Shown here: positions 1-6,465 of the stretch, piece by piece | How positions within the stretch are numbered: the first letter of the stretch is position 1 | Layout: every line of letters starts with the position of its first letter | Assembly (NCBI GenBank): GCA_009925965.1 | Contig: RFPW01000020.1 | Span: forward strand, 1-19,874 | Source: Betaproteobacteria bacterium | GTDB taxonomy: Bacteria; Pseudomonadota; Gammaproteobacteria; Burkholderiales; Burkholderiaceae_E | Direction: 5' to 3' | Length of the DNA: 19,874 nucleotides | Translations under genes and position numbers: made by a program | The notes under the pieces: generated by a model | Databases searched by the model: none | Seen by the model: the letters and a program-made list of their open reading frames with translations, nothing else | What the model was told of the DNA's origin: nothing

Positions 1-1
1 T

Positions 2-808
2 TCGGTCATTATCATCACCCGCGACGAGGTTCACCGAATTGGCCGTGCGATTGCCGCGCTGGCCTTTGCGGACGAGATTGTAGTTCTTGATTCTGGTAGT
101 ACTGACGGAACGCCTGACGTGGCGCGAGCCGCCGGTGCCCGTGTGGAGCAGACCAACGACTGGCCCGGTTTTGGACGGCAAAAAAATCGGGCACTCGATT
201 TGGCTCGCGGCGACTGGGTCCTGTCGATCGACGCCGATGAACTGGTGACCGAGGCGCTGGCTGGCGCAATTCGCGAAGCGATTAGCCGCACGGATGGGAG
301 TGCGAGTGCGAGTGCGACTGCGGATGCGAAAGCGCCCGAGGCATGGTGGATCGAGCGTCGGTCTCGTTGGTGCGGCCGTCCGGTCCGGTTCGGTGACTGG
401 CGACGCGATCGGGTTCTGCGTTTGTTTCGTCGTGGCTCAGCGCGTTTTAGCGACGACATCGTCCATGAGCGGGTCGTCTGCGATGGCATGCAAGGGCAGT
501 TGGCGGGTTGGCTCTGGCATGACACCGTTGATACGCCCGCAGATGGCACCGAAAAAGCATTGCGCTATGCTCGTCTCGGTGCGGAGCGACTGCGCCAGCG
601 CGGTCGTGGCGGCCGGTGGTCCGCGCTTTGGCATGCCGGCGGAGGCTTTGTGCGCGGCTACGTGTTGCGTCTTGGCTGTCTGGACGGTTTTGCAGGTTGG
701 GCGATTGCCACCACCAACGCGTATGCCACGTGGTTACGTTATCGCCTCGCCGCAGATCCTGCCTTTGAGGCCACCTTGTCTCGGTCCCGCCGGTTAACGC
801 GGCCTTGA
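2..808 (+). CDS. Family 2 glycosyltransferase, LPS-core type (5' truncated)
   Basis: The frame is open from the window edge, so the N-terminus lies outside; 268 residues are visible. They begin inside the GT-A nucleotide-binding fold: SVIIITRDE, then EIVVLDSGSTDGT (about residues 25-37 of the visible part), then SIDADE (75-80), the DxD-type metal and sugar-nucleotide site. The later WIERRSRWCGRP, RLFRR and VHERV segments resemble the WaaE/KdtX branch of family 2 enzymes, which add a sugar to the lipopolysaccharide inner core at the cytoplasmic face of the inner membrane. The exact sugar and acceptor cannot be read from the sequence. An Ala-alternating SASASATADAKA stretch (about 100-111), encoded by a hexanucleotide repeat, interrupts the usual spacing and probably forms a flexible loop. 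The gene ends in TGA and overlaps the convergent methyltransferase by 15 bases. The family call is firm; the LPS role is inferred. Confidence 0.85.
   Translation, partial: SVIIITRDEVHRIGRAIAALAFADEIVVLDSGSTDGTPDVARAAGARVEQTNDWPGFGRQKNRALDLARGDWVLSIDADELVTEALAGAIREAISRTDGSASASATADAKAPEAWWIERRSRWCGRPVRFGDWRRDRVLRLFRRGSARFSDDIVHERVVCDGMQGQLAGWLWHDTVDTPADGTEKALRYARLGAERLRQRGRGGRWSALWHAGGGFVRGYVLRLGCLDGFAGWAIATTNAYATWLRYRLAADPAFEATLSRSRRLTRP
299..334 (+). repeat. In-frame hexanucleotide tandem repeat in the glycosyltransferase gene
   Basis: Six consecutive 6-base units fit NNNGCG: AGTGCG three times, then ACTGCG, GATGCG and AAAGCG. They encode S-A-S-A-S-A-T-A-D-A-K-A. The period is a multiple of three, so gain or loss of a unit changes loop length without a frameshift. 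Confidence 0.85.
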
Positions 809-1414
809 TTCGCCCAGACCCGGGCTCTTTTTGTTGGCGACAAACTCCCATGCGACGTGGGTGAGTTTGCCGCGGATGGCTCGGCGTAATCGCTTCATTC
901 GATCGTTTTTGTCGACCCCGGCCGGGTTTTTTCCCCATTCCCCGTAGACCCGCTCTACGCTGCGCACGTTGAAGTTGCCCTCAAATCCATACATGCGACC
1001 GACTGGGGATGGGCCCGAGAAGTACTCGTGGGTCCGGTCGGTGATGATGTTGACGTGGGTGGGATCCTGAAAAGCCTCCGGCGCGGGGTAGCAGGGCGTG
1101 AGCGCGAAAAACGCGCCGTCGTGGCGCATCACGCGCCAGATTTCGTTCATGAGACGGATGAACGGAAACAAACTCCGTCCCTCGTGGTCGACGATGACTC
1201 GAGGGATGTGCTCCAGAAAGTCGTAGGCCGACACCGAGTCAAAAAAATCGTCTTCAAAGGGGAGTGGCTGAGTAACGAGGTCGGCCTGCATCAGATGCAC
1301 ATTCGGGGTGTCGGAATGCAATGCCCTGCTATCGACCCCGTAGACCGAATCCCGCAGGTAGGGATTGCGCGGGAACTTCCCGCATCCCAGGTCCAGGTGT
1401 CTGGAGCGGGACAA
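794..1414 (-). CDS. Class I SAM-dependent methyltransferase, substrate unknown
   Basis: A 206-residue Rossmann-fold methyltransferase. Motif I is HLDLGCGK (residues 6-13), the acidic residue ending strand beta2 is in YGVDSR (25-30), and QADLVTQPLPF followed by FDSVSAYDFLEHI is the typical post-motif region of type-11 enzymes. A later QDPTHVNIIT segment is also characteristic of this group. No ATG or GTG precedes the fold in frame, so translation probably starts at the TTG at 1414. The GST gene's TGA (1423-1425) lies in a TGAGG sequence about 6 bases upstream of that TTG, which suggests translational coupling to the GST. The 3' end overlaps the convergent glycosyltransferase by 15 bases. The methyl acceptor cannot be told from sequence; a surface polysaccharide is possible only from the neighbourhood. 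Confidence 0.85.
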   Translation of the reverse strand: MSRSRHLDLGCGKFPRNPYLRDSVYGVDSRALHSDTPNVHLMQADLVTQPLPFEDDFFDSVSAYDFLEHIPRVIVDHEGRSLFPFIRLMNEIWRVMRHDGAFFALTPCYPAPEAFQDPTHVNIITDRTHEYFSGPSPVGRMYGFEGNFNVRSVERVYGEWGKNPAGVDKNDRMKRLRRAIRGKLTHVAWEFVANKKSPGLGESRPR

Positions 1415-1422
1415 TCTCGCCC

Positions 1423-2037
1423 TCAGGCGCTGGGTGGTAGTGTGTCGACGAAGGACTGACGGCGAAAAAGCTTTTCAGCGTAACGGCTCAGGGCCGGATT
1501 GTCGGTGCGCCAGTCAATCTCGGGAAAGCGAAAATCAAGGTAGCTGAGGGCGCAACCGGTTGCCACATCGGCCAGCGAATATTTACCTTCGCAGCACCAA
1601 TCGTTGGTGCCTAAGCCGCGGGCGATCGCTTGAACAGCGGCCCGGACTTTGATCATCTGGCGTTCGATCCAGTCGGCACTTCGCTGCGCCTCGGGGCGCT
1701 GGGTGGCCTCTAGACGCGCGAGGATCGCGGCATCCATCAGACCGTCCGCCAACGCTTCCCAGCAACGCACTTCAATCCGCTCGCGTCCCTTCTCAGGAAT
1801 CAGGCGATGGACGGGGGTCAACTGGTCCAGATATTCGACGATGACTCGCGAGTCAAAAATAGTCCCGCCGTCTTCCATCACAAGGGTGGGGACTTTTCCG
1901 AGTGGATTCAGCTGCACGATTCGGGAGCCGGGTTTCCACACATCCTCGAGCTCCAATTTCAGCTCAAAGTGCTTTTCTGCCGCAACGATGCGGACTTTCC
2001 GGACATAAGGACTGGTCAGCGAACCGATCAGAATCAT
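1423..2037 (-). CDS. yibF: Glutathione S-transferase, YibF-like
   Basis: 204 residues from the ATG at 2037, close to E. coli YibF (about 202). The thioredoxin-like N-terminal domain starts MILIGSLTSPYVRKVRI, with the SPY/F-V-R-K active-site region of this subfamily (probable Ser or Thr rather than Tyr catalysis). NPLGKVPTLV carries the cis-Pro that positions glutathione and DSRVIVEYLD the gamma-glutamyl contact. The all-alpha C-terminal domain contains EALADGLMDA and the SLADVATGCALSYLDFR hairpin. The C-terminal FxRxSFxxTxPP pattern also fits YibF. The open frame runs to 2115, but the fold begins exactly at the internal ATG. The gene is divergent from purB and heads a two-gene unit with the methyltransferase. 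The physiological substrate is unknown for the family. Confidence 0.88.
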   Translation of the reverse strand: MILIGSLTSPYVRKVRIVAAEKHFELKLELEDVWKPGSRIVQLNPLGKVPTLVMEDGGTIFDSRVIVEYLDQLTPVHRLIPEKGRERIEVRCWEALADGLMDAAILARLEATQRPEAQRSADWIERQMIKVRAAVQAIARGLGTNDWCCEGKYSLADVATGCALSYLDFRFPEIDWRTDNPALSRYAEKLFRRQSFVDTLPPSA

Positions 2038-2070
2038 AAGACGAGTTAGCGATGGGTGGCGGGTCGAAGG

Positions 2071-2090
2071 CGAATTGAGACGAATTGAGA
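2071..2090. repeat. Perfect 10-bp tandem duplication in the yibF-purB spacer
   Basis: CGAATTGAGA occurs twice back to back in the divergent promoter region, about one helical turn per unit. It could be a double binding site for a regulator, or a slippage product; nothing else in the sequence decides this. Confidence 0.8.
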
Positions 2091-2148
2091 TTTTTGGCCC
2101 GCGCGGGGCTTGCATCGACGCAATTCACTCGGAGTGTATCCCATCGCG

Positions 2149-2176
2149 TTTGCCCCCTGCGCCCGGGTGCTAGGAT
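2149..2176 (+). promoter_or_regulatory. Candidate sigma70 promoter of purB
   Basis: TTTGCC (2149-2154) and TAGGAT (2171-2176) are separated by 16 bases, placing a start site about 25 bases upstream of the purB ATG. Both hexamers match the consensus only moderately. No PurR-operator-like palindrome was recognised in the 171-base divergent spacer. Confidence 0.3.
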
Positions 2177-2208
2177 GAATCTGGGCAACTTCCCGGATTC
2201 TCACTGCC

Positions 2209-3597
2209 ATGCACCCCAATCCCGACGTCGCGCGAGCGGCAGAACTCAATGCGCTTTCGCCCCTGGATGGGCGCTATGCGGCCAAGGTCGAACCGCTCGC
2301 CCACTGGCTCTCCGAGAGTGCACTGATGCGGGAGCGGGTTTACGTCGAAATCGAGTGGTTGATTGCGCTCGCCGATGTGCCAGCAGCGGATTTCCCTCGT
2401 CTTGACGAGGCTGCCCGTAAGCGACTTCGGGCCGTGGCAGCCGAATTTGGGACGGTTCAGGCCGCTCGGATCAAGGCCATCGAAGCGACCACCAACCACG
2501 ATGTCAAGGCGGTCGAGTATTTCCTTAAAGAGCAGGTGCGGGATGACGCGGCTTTGACGGCAGCGGCGGAGTTTATTCACTTCGCCTGTACGTCTGAAGA
2601 CATTAACAACACGGCTTACGCGCGGATGGTGAGTGGCGCCCGCGCGGGCGTCCTGCTGCCGGCGATTGATCGCATTCGGGAGCGTTTGCGCGTGATGGCG
2701 CATGGGTTTGCGGATCAGGCGATGCTCTCCCGGACGCACGGTCAACCGGCGACGCCCACCACCATGGGCAAAGAATTGGCCAATGTCGTGGCCCGTCTTG
2801 ATCGCGCCCGCGAGCGGGTGGCTGGTGTGGAGTTGCGGGCCAAGATGAACGGTGCAGTGGGCAATTACAACGCCCATTTGGTGGCGTTTCCAGACTTGGA
2901 TTGGGAGGCCTTCGCCCGCCAGGTAGTCGAAGAACGGCTTCAACTCGTTTTTAATCCGTACACGATCCAGATCGAACCCCATGATGATCTGGCTGAACTT
3001 TTTGACGCCATGGCCCGTCTCAATACGATTCTGATCGACCTCGATCGCGACTTGTGGGGCTATATATCGCTGGGTTACTTTCGGCAGCGGCTCCGGGCGG
3101 GCGAGGTGGGATCGTCAACGATGCCGCACAAGGTCAATCCGATCGATTTCGAAAACTCAGAGGGCAACCTCGGGATCGCGAACAGCCTGCTAAGGCATTT
3201 TGCCGAGAAGCTCCCCGTGTCCCGCTGGCAGCGCGACCTGACGGACTCAACCGTGCTTCGAAACATCGGAGTGGCACTAGGGCATTCGCTGTTGGGTTGG
3301 GAGAATCTGCTACGGGGCCTCGACAAGCTGGAGCTTGAACCACATGCGCTGGCGCGCGATCTCGATGGTTGTTGGGAAGTCCTGGCCGAGCCCATTCAGA
3401 CCGTCATGCGTCGTTATGGCTTAGAGAACCCGTATGAACAATTGAAGGAACTCACACGGGGTCGGGCAATCGACGGTCAGAGTCTGCGTGAATTTGTCCA
3501 AAACCTTGAGATCCCCGCAGCTGCCAAAGAGCGGTTGCAGAGGCTGACGCCGGGGACTTATACGGGTATGGCCGCGGAACTGGCGCGGCGGATCTAG
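2209..3597 (+). CDS. purB: Adenylosuccinate lyase
   Basis: A 462-residue member of the fumarase/aspartase superfamily, matching the longer E. coli-type PurB (about 456). It catalyses two fumarate-releasing steps of purine synthesis: SAICAR to AICAR, and adenylosuccinate to AMP. Visible landmarks are SPLDGRYAAKVEPL near the N-terminus, TTNHDVKAVEYF (94-105), TSEDINN (128-134), SRTHGQPATPTTMGKE with the probable catalytic His177, and the flexible signature loop GSSTMPHKVNP (301-311) with the catalytic serine, followed by IDFENSEGN. The ATG at 2209 gives the expected N-terminus, although its Shine-Dalgarno is weak. The stop is 5 bases before the cytochrome b561 gene, so they are probably cotranscribed. 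Everything needed for activity appears intact. Confidence 0.97.
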   Translation: MHPNPDVARAAELNALSPLDGRYAAKVEPLAHWLSESALMRERVYVEIEWLIALADVPAADFPRLDEAARKRLRAVAAEFGTVQAARIKAIEATTNHDVKAVEYFLKEQVRDDAALTAAAEFIHFACTSEDINNTAYARMVSGARAGVLLPAIDRIRERLRVMAHGFADQAMLSRTHGQPATPTTMGKELANVVARLDRARERVAGVELRAKMNGAVGNYNAHLVAFPDLDWEAFARQVVEERLQLVFNPYTIQIEPHDDLAELFDAMARLNTILIDLDRDLWGYISLGYFRQRLRAGEVGSSTMPHKVNPIDFENSEGNLGIANSLLRHFAEKLPVSRWQRDLTDSTVLRNIGVALGHSLLGWENLLRGLDKLELEPHALARDLDGCWEVLAEPIQTVMRRYGLENPYEQLKELTRGRAIDGQSLREFVQNLEIPAAAKERLQRLTPGTYTGMAAELARRI

Positions 3598-3602
3598 TCG
3601 CC

Positions 3603-4175
3603 GTGCAAAGCGATCGCCATGGGGTCGCCACGATACTGCTGCACTGGGTTATGGCGGTACTGGTCGCCGGGGCCTGGTTTGTCGGCGATTGGATGACCGA
3701 TTTGTCGTTTTCGCCACTGAAGTTAAAAGTGTATTCGTGGCACAAGTGGACCGGTATTCTCGTCTTTGCGTTGCTCATTGTTCGAGTCGGTGTGCGGATT
3801 GCGGTGCGGTTTAACCCGCGCACCGAGATGCCGAGCCACCCGGTCAACCGGCTTGCCCGGGGTACTCACCTCCTCCTATACCTTCTGCTCGCGCTGGTGC
3901 CGTTGAGCGGTTGGCTTTACAGCTCGGCCGCCGGTTTCACGACCGTCTGGTTTGGGATCTGGCCCATTCCTGATCTTGTCCCCAAAGATGCGCAGTTAAA
4001 GGACCTGTTTCGCTCGGTGCATGACGCGTTAACGTCTGTTTTGGCGGCGCTGGTCGTTTTGCATCTGTTGGCTGCACTAAAGCATCATTTCATCGATCGG
4101 GATCGGATTCTCGTGCGAATGGTGCCGGGGCTGAAGCCTCGAAAACCCTCTGACCCCTCTGATTTCGTTGATTGA
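3603..4175 (+). CDS. Cytochrome b561 (CybB/YceJ family), di-heme membrane protein
   Basis: 190 residues with four predicted transmembrane helices (about 10-28, 50-68, 88-106, 142-160). Histidines positioned as b-heme ligands are His14 (LLHW), His47 (SWHKWTG), His140 (SVHDAL) and His154 (VVLHLL), the arrangement of prokaryotic cytochrome b561, which can oxidise ubiquinol in the inner membrane. The start is the GTG at 3603: the first ligand is at residue 14, so no later start would preserve it. In E. coli the homologue yceJ directly precedes yceI, and here the gene precedes two yceI-type genes, so a shared role in quinone or isoprenoid-linked redox chemistry in the envelope is likely but unproven. 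It sits 5 bases after purB with only a weak ribosome site. Confidence 0.93.
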   Translation: MQSDRHGVATILLHWVMAVLVAGAWFVGDWMTDLSFSPLKLKVYSWHKWTGILVFALLIVRVGVRIAVRFNPRTEMPSHPVNRLARGTHLLLYLLLALVPLSGWLYSSAAGFTTVWFGIWPIPDLVPKDAQLKDLFRSVHDALTSVLAALVVLHLLAALKHHFIDRDRILVRMVPGLKPRKPSDPSDFVD

Positions 4176-4196
4176 CCTTTATCCGAAGGATGTCTC

Positions 4197-4814
4197 GTGA
4201 CTGATTGGAAGACTCGTATCGCGAACGTAACCGGCGTTACGCTGGTTTGTCTCACTCTACCCGCTGCCGCTGCCTCCATCGACGCCAGTCGTTCGAGTCT
4301 GACCGCAACGTTTCGGCAAATGAATGTGCCGGTGGAGGGCAGTTTCAAGCGAATTTCGGGTGATGTGGTGTTTGATGTCGCGCGCCCCCAGGATGCCCGC
4401 GCCGCTTTGGACATTGACCTCGCCAGTTTTGATCTGGGCCCAGGCACCGAGGATTATGCGGTTGAGACGCGGCGCAAGGACTGGTTTGATACGACGCGAT
4501 TTCCTCGGGCCACCTTCACGCTCGCGGGCGCTCGGGCGCTTGGCGGAGATCGGTTCGAGGCCCGTGGCAAGCTGTCGATGAAGGGTCGGGTGCTTGATCT
4601 GGTGGCCAATGTGGCCCGCCGCTCAGAGGGTGGTTCTCACGTGTTTGAGGGGACGGTGCCGATTCGGCGGCTTGCGTTCGGTATCGGCGAGGGCGAATGG
4701 CGCGATCCGAGTGTGGTCGCCGATGAGGTGATCGTGCGTTTTCGTCTGGTCGTGCCAGCGAGCGCTGCTGCGCCGTCTGCTTCGTCTCCATCCGCTCCAG
4801 CGGTCGCCAAGTAG
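4197..4814 (+). CDS. YceI-family periplasmic protein (first copy)
   Basis: 205 residues from a GTG at 4197, preceded by AAGGA about 7 bases upstream. A hydrophobic segment and LPAAAA near residues 12-26 look like a signal peptide. The lipocalin-like YceI domain follows: SSLTATFRQMNVPVEGSF, ISGDVVFD, DIDLASFDLG, KDWFDTTRFPRATF, GKLSMKGR and FGIGEGEWRDPSVVADEVIVRF. YceI proteins bind polyisoprenoids or isoprenoid quinones in a beta-barrel cavity; the ligand here is unknown. Unlike the second copy it has no cysteines in the mature domain and ends in a low-complexity Ser/Ala/Pro tail (about the last 17 residues). Its FGIGEGEW branch differs clearly from the other copy, so the pair is an old paralogous split rather than a recent duplication. 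It lies 21 bases after the cytochrome b561 gene. Confidence 0.9.
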   Translation: MTDWKTRIANVTGVTLVCLTLPAAAASIDASRSSLTATFRQMNVPVEGSFKRISGDVVFDVARPQDARAALDIDLASFDLGPGTEDYAVETRRKDWFDTTRFPRATFTLAGARALGGDRFEARGKLSMKGRVLDLVANVARRSEGGSHVFEGTVPIRRLAFGIGEGEWRDPSVVADEVIVRFRLVVPASAAAPSASSPSAPAVAK

Positions 4815-4883
4815 ACTCTGAGGCGAATGGCGGCGCGAGTCTTCGTTTCAACTCTCGTTCAGATTTTTCCAGTGGAGTTTTCT

Positions 4884-5462
4884 ATGTTTCGTCGAGCACT
4901 TTTCTTAGGTACGGTTGCCAGTGCGGCTCTTCTCCCAATCACGGGTCAGGCCGAGATGGCGACCTATGCGGTTGAGCCCACCCATACGGCTGCAACCTGG
5001 GCAATCCCCCATCTCGGGATTTCGATCATTCGTGGGCGTTTCGACAAGACGTCCGGAAAGATCAATCTGGATCAGATTGGCCGCACTGGAACGGTTGAAA
5101 TCACGATTGACGCCGCGTCGGTCAACGCGGGAAACAAGAAGTTTGAGGATCACTTGCGGAGCAAAGATTTCTTTGACTCCGAGCAGTTTCCCAAGGTCAC
5201 GTATCGGGGGCGACTCGGAAAATTCGAAGGGGACACGCCGACCGAGGTCGAAGGTGAACTGACTTTATTAGGTCAGACCCGACCCGTGAACCTCAAGATC
5301 TTGAGCTTTAAGTGTCGCGCGCATCCATTGCTCAAGCGCGAAGTCTGCGGCGCGGACGCAGCTACGACGATTGATCGCAGTCAGTTTGGGATGACCTCAA
5401 GCGTCGCGTTTACCAGCGCGCGAGTGGACCTGATGTTGCAGATCGAGGCGCTCAAGGATTAA
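4884..5462 (+). CDS. yceI: YceI-family periplasmic polyisoprenoid-binding protein (second copy)
   Basis: 192 residues from the ATG at 4884, chosen over an upstream start at 4827 because GGAG lies 7 bases before it and the protein then opens with a clean signal peptide (FRRALFLGTVASAALLPITGQA, cleavage near residue 23). The domain shows YAVEPTHTAATWAIPHLGIS, GRFDKTSGKI, HLRSKDFFDSEQFPKVTY, GELTLLGQTRPV and a final RVDLMLQIEALKD, matching classical YceI (E. coli about 191). Two cysteines (FKCRAHPL and REVCGAD) may form a disulfide. It is the last gene of the purB-cytochrome b561-yceI-yceI run and stops only 3 bases from the end of the convergent secF. Confidence 0.92.
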   Translation: MFRRALFLGTVASAALLPITGQAEMATYAVEPTHTAATWAIPHLGISIIRGRFDKTSGKINLDQIGRTGTVEITIDAASVNAGNKKFEDHLRSKDFFDSEQFPKVTYRGRLGKFEGDTPTEVEGELTLLGQTRPVNLKILSFKCRAHPLLKREVCGADAATTIDRSQFGMTSSVAFTSARVDLMLQIEALKD

Positions 5463-5465
5463 TGA

Positions 5466-6419
5466 TCAGGGCAACTCGGGTTGCCCGTCGTCGCGTTTTT
5501 TGATGGGCTTGATGAGGTCTTCGCGTTTGAGGCCTAGCCACATAGCGACCGCTGCAGCGACGAAGACGGACGAGTAGATCCCGAAGAGGATGCCAATCGT
5601 CAGGGCCAGCGCAAAGTGAAAGAGCGTTGGCCCGCCGAAAATCAGCATGGAGACCACCATCATTTCGGTGCATCCATGGGTAATGATGGTCCGTGAAATC
5701 GTGCTCGTAATCGCGTGATCAATCACCTCGCGCGTGCTCATGCCGCGTTTGCGCCGGAAGGTCTCCCGAATCCGGTCAAAGATCACGACGGATTCGTTGA
5801 CCGAATAACCGAGGACAGCCAGCACCGCCGCCAAAACGGTGAGTGAAAATTCCCACCCAAATGCCGCAAAGAAACCAAGGATGATCACCACATCGTGGAG
5901 GTTGGCGACGATGGCGGCGACTGCAAATTTCCATTCGAAACGAATCGCCAGATAAATCACGATTCCGATGATGACGAACAGCAAGGCCAAAGCCCCGTCG
6001 ATGGCGAGTTCTTCGCCAATTTGCGGGCCTACAAACTCAACCCGGCGCAGTTCAGCCTGACCGGCACCGGGAGTGCTTGAGTCCGCCTTAAGGGCGGCAA
6101 ACACCTGCTGGCTTTGTTCTGTGCTGCCCAAACCCGGTTTGACCGGTAGCCGGATCATCACATCGCGGGACGTCCCAAAATTTTGAACCTGGGGATCTTC
6201 GTACCCGAGCTTGGCGACCGTCGCACGGACTCGCTCGATCTCGGCTGCCTGTGGGTAGGCGACCTCAAGGACTGTTCCACCGGTGAATTCGATCGACCAG
6301 TGCAGGCCGCGGGTCGCTAGAAACCCAACCGCTGCTAAAAATGTCATCAGCGAGATGATGTTCAGCACCAGCGCGTGGCGCATGAACGGGATATCACGAC
6401 GAATTCGGAAAAATTCCAT
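5466..6419 (-). CDS. secF: Protein translocase subunit SecF
   Basis: 317 residues with six predicted membrane helices and one large periplasmic loop (about residues 40-135), the standard SecF topology. SIEFTGGT (42-49) is the conserved start of the periplasmic domain. VLGYSVNESVVIFDRIRETF is the conserved TM4 region used in proton-driven pulling of translocating chains; it has Glu where E. coli SecF has the important Asp, a conservative change I believe is common in betaproteobacteria. ITSTISRTIITHGCTEMMV is the TM5 signature. SecF works with SecD and YajC on the SecYEG channel. It starts at an ATG 43 bases after secD, with no clear ribosome site, so coupling to secD is likely. The N- and C-termini are complete. 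Confidence 0.97.
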   Translation of the reverse strand: MEFFRIRRDIPFMRHALVLNIISLMTFLAAVGFLATRGLHWSIEFTGGTVLEVAYPQAAEIERVRATVAKLGYEDPQVQNFGTSRDVMIRLPVKPGLGSTEQSQQVFAALKADSSTPGAGQAELRRVEFVGPQIGEELAIDGALALLFVIIGIVIYLAIRFEWKFAVAAIVANLHDVVIILGFFAAFGWEFSLTVLAAVLAVLGYSVNESVVIFDRIRETFRRKRGMSTREVIDHAITSTISRTIITHGCTEMMVVSMLIFGGPTLFHFALALTIGILFGIYSSVFVAAAVAMWLGLKREDLIKPIKKRDDGQPELP

Positions 6420-6431
6420 ACTGACTTATAG

Positions 6432-6465
6432 ACGCGGTTCTAAACGCGGTTCTGAATGCGGCTCA
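6432..6465. repeat. 12-base tandem repeat in the secD-secF junction
   Basis: ACGCGGTTCT recurs at a 12-base period (6432 and 6444), and a degraded third unit (ATGCGGCTCA from 6456) runs into the secD stop codon. The repeat fills most of the 43-base spacer. Confidence 0.75.

Noticed and set aside
2091..2109. GC-rich hairpin next to a T run as a terminator near purB
   Set aside because: On the plus strand the T run precedes the stem instead of following it, and on the minus strand the stem is followed by A residues, so neither direction fits an intrinsic terminator.
2038..2115. Longer start for the GST
   Set aside because: The 26 extra residues are not part of the GST fold, which starts exactly at the ATG at 2037.
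4827..4883. Longer start for the second YceI protein
   Set aside because: The internal ATG at 4884 has GGAG 7 bases upstream and gives a proper signal peptide; the extension would bury it.
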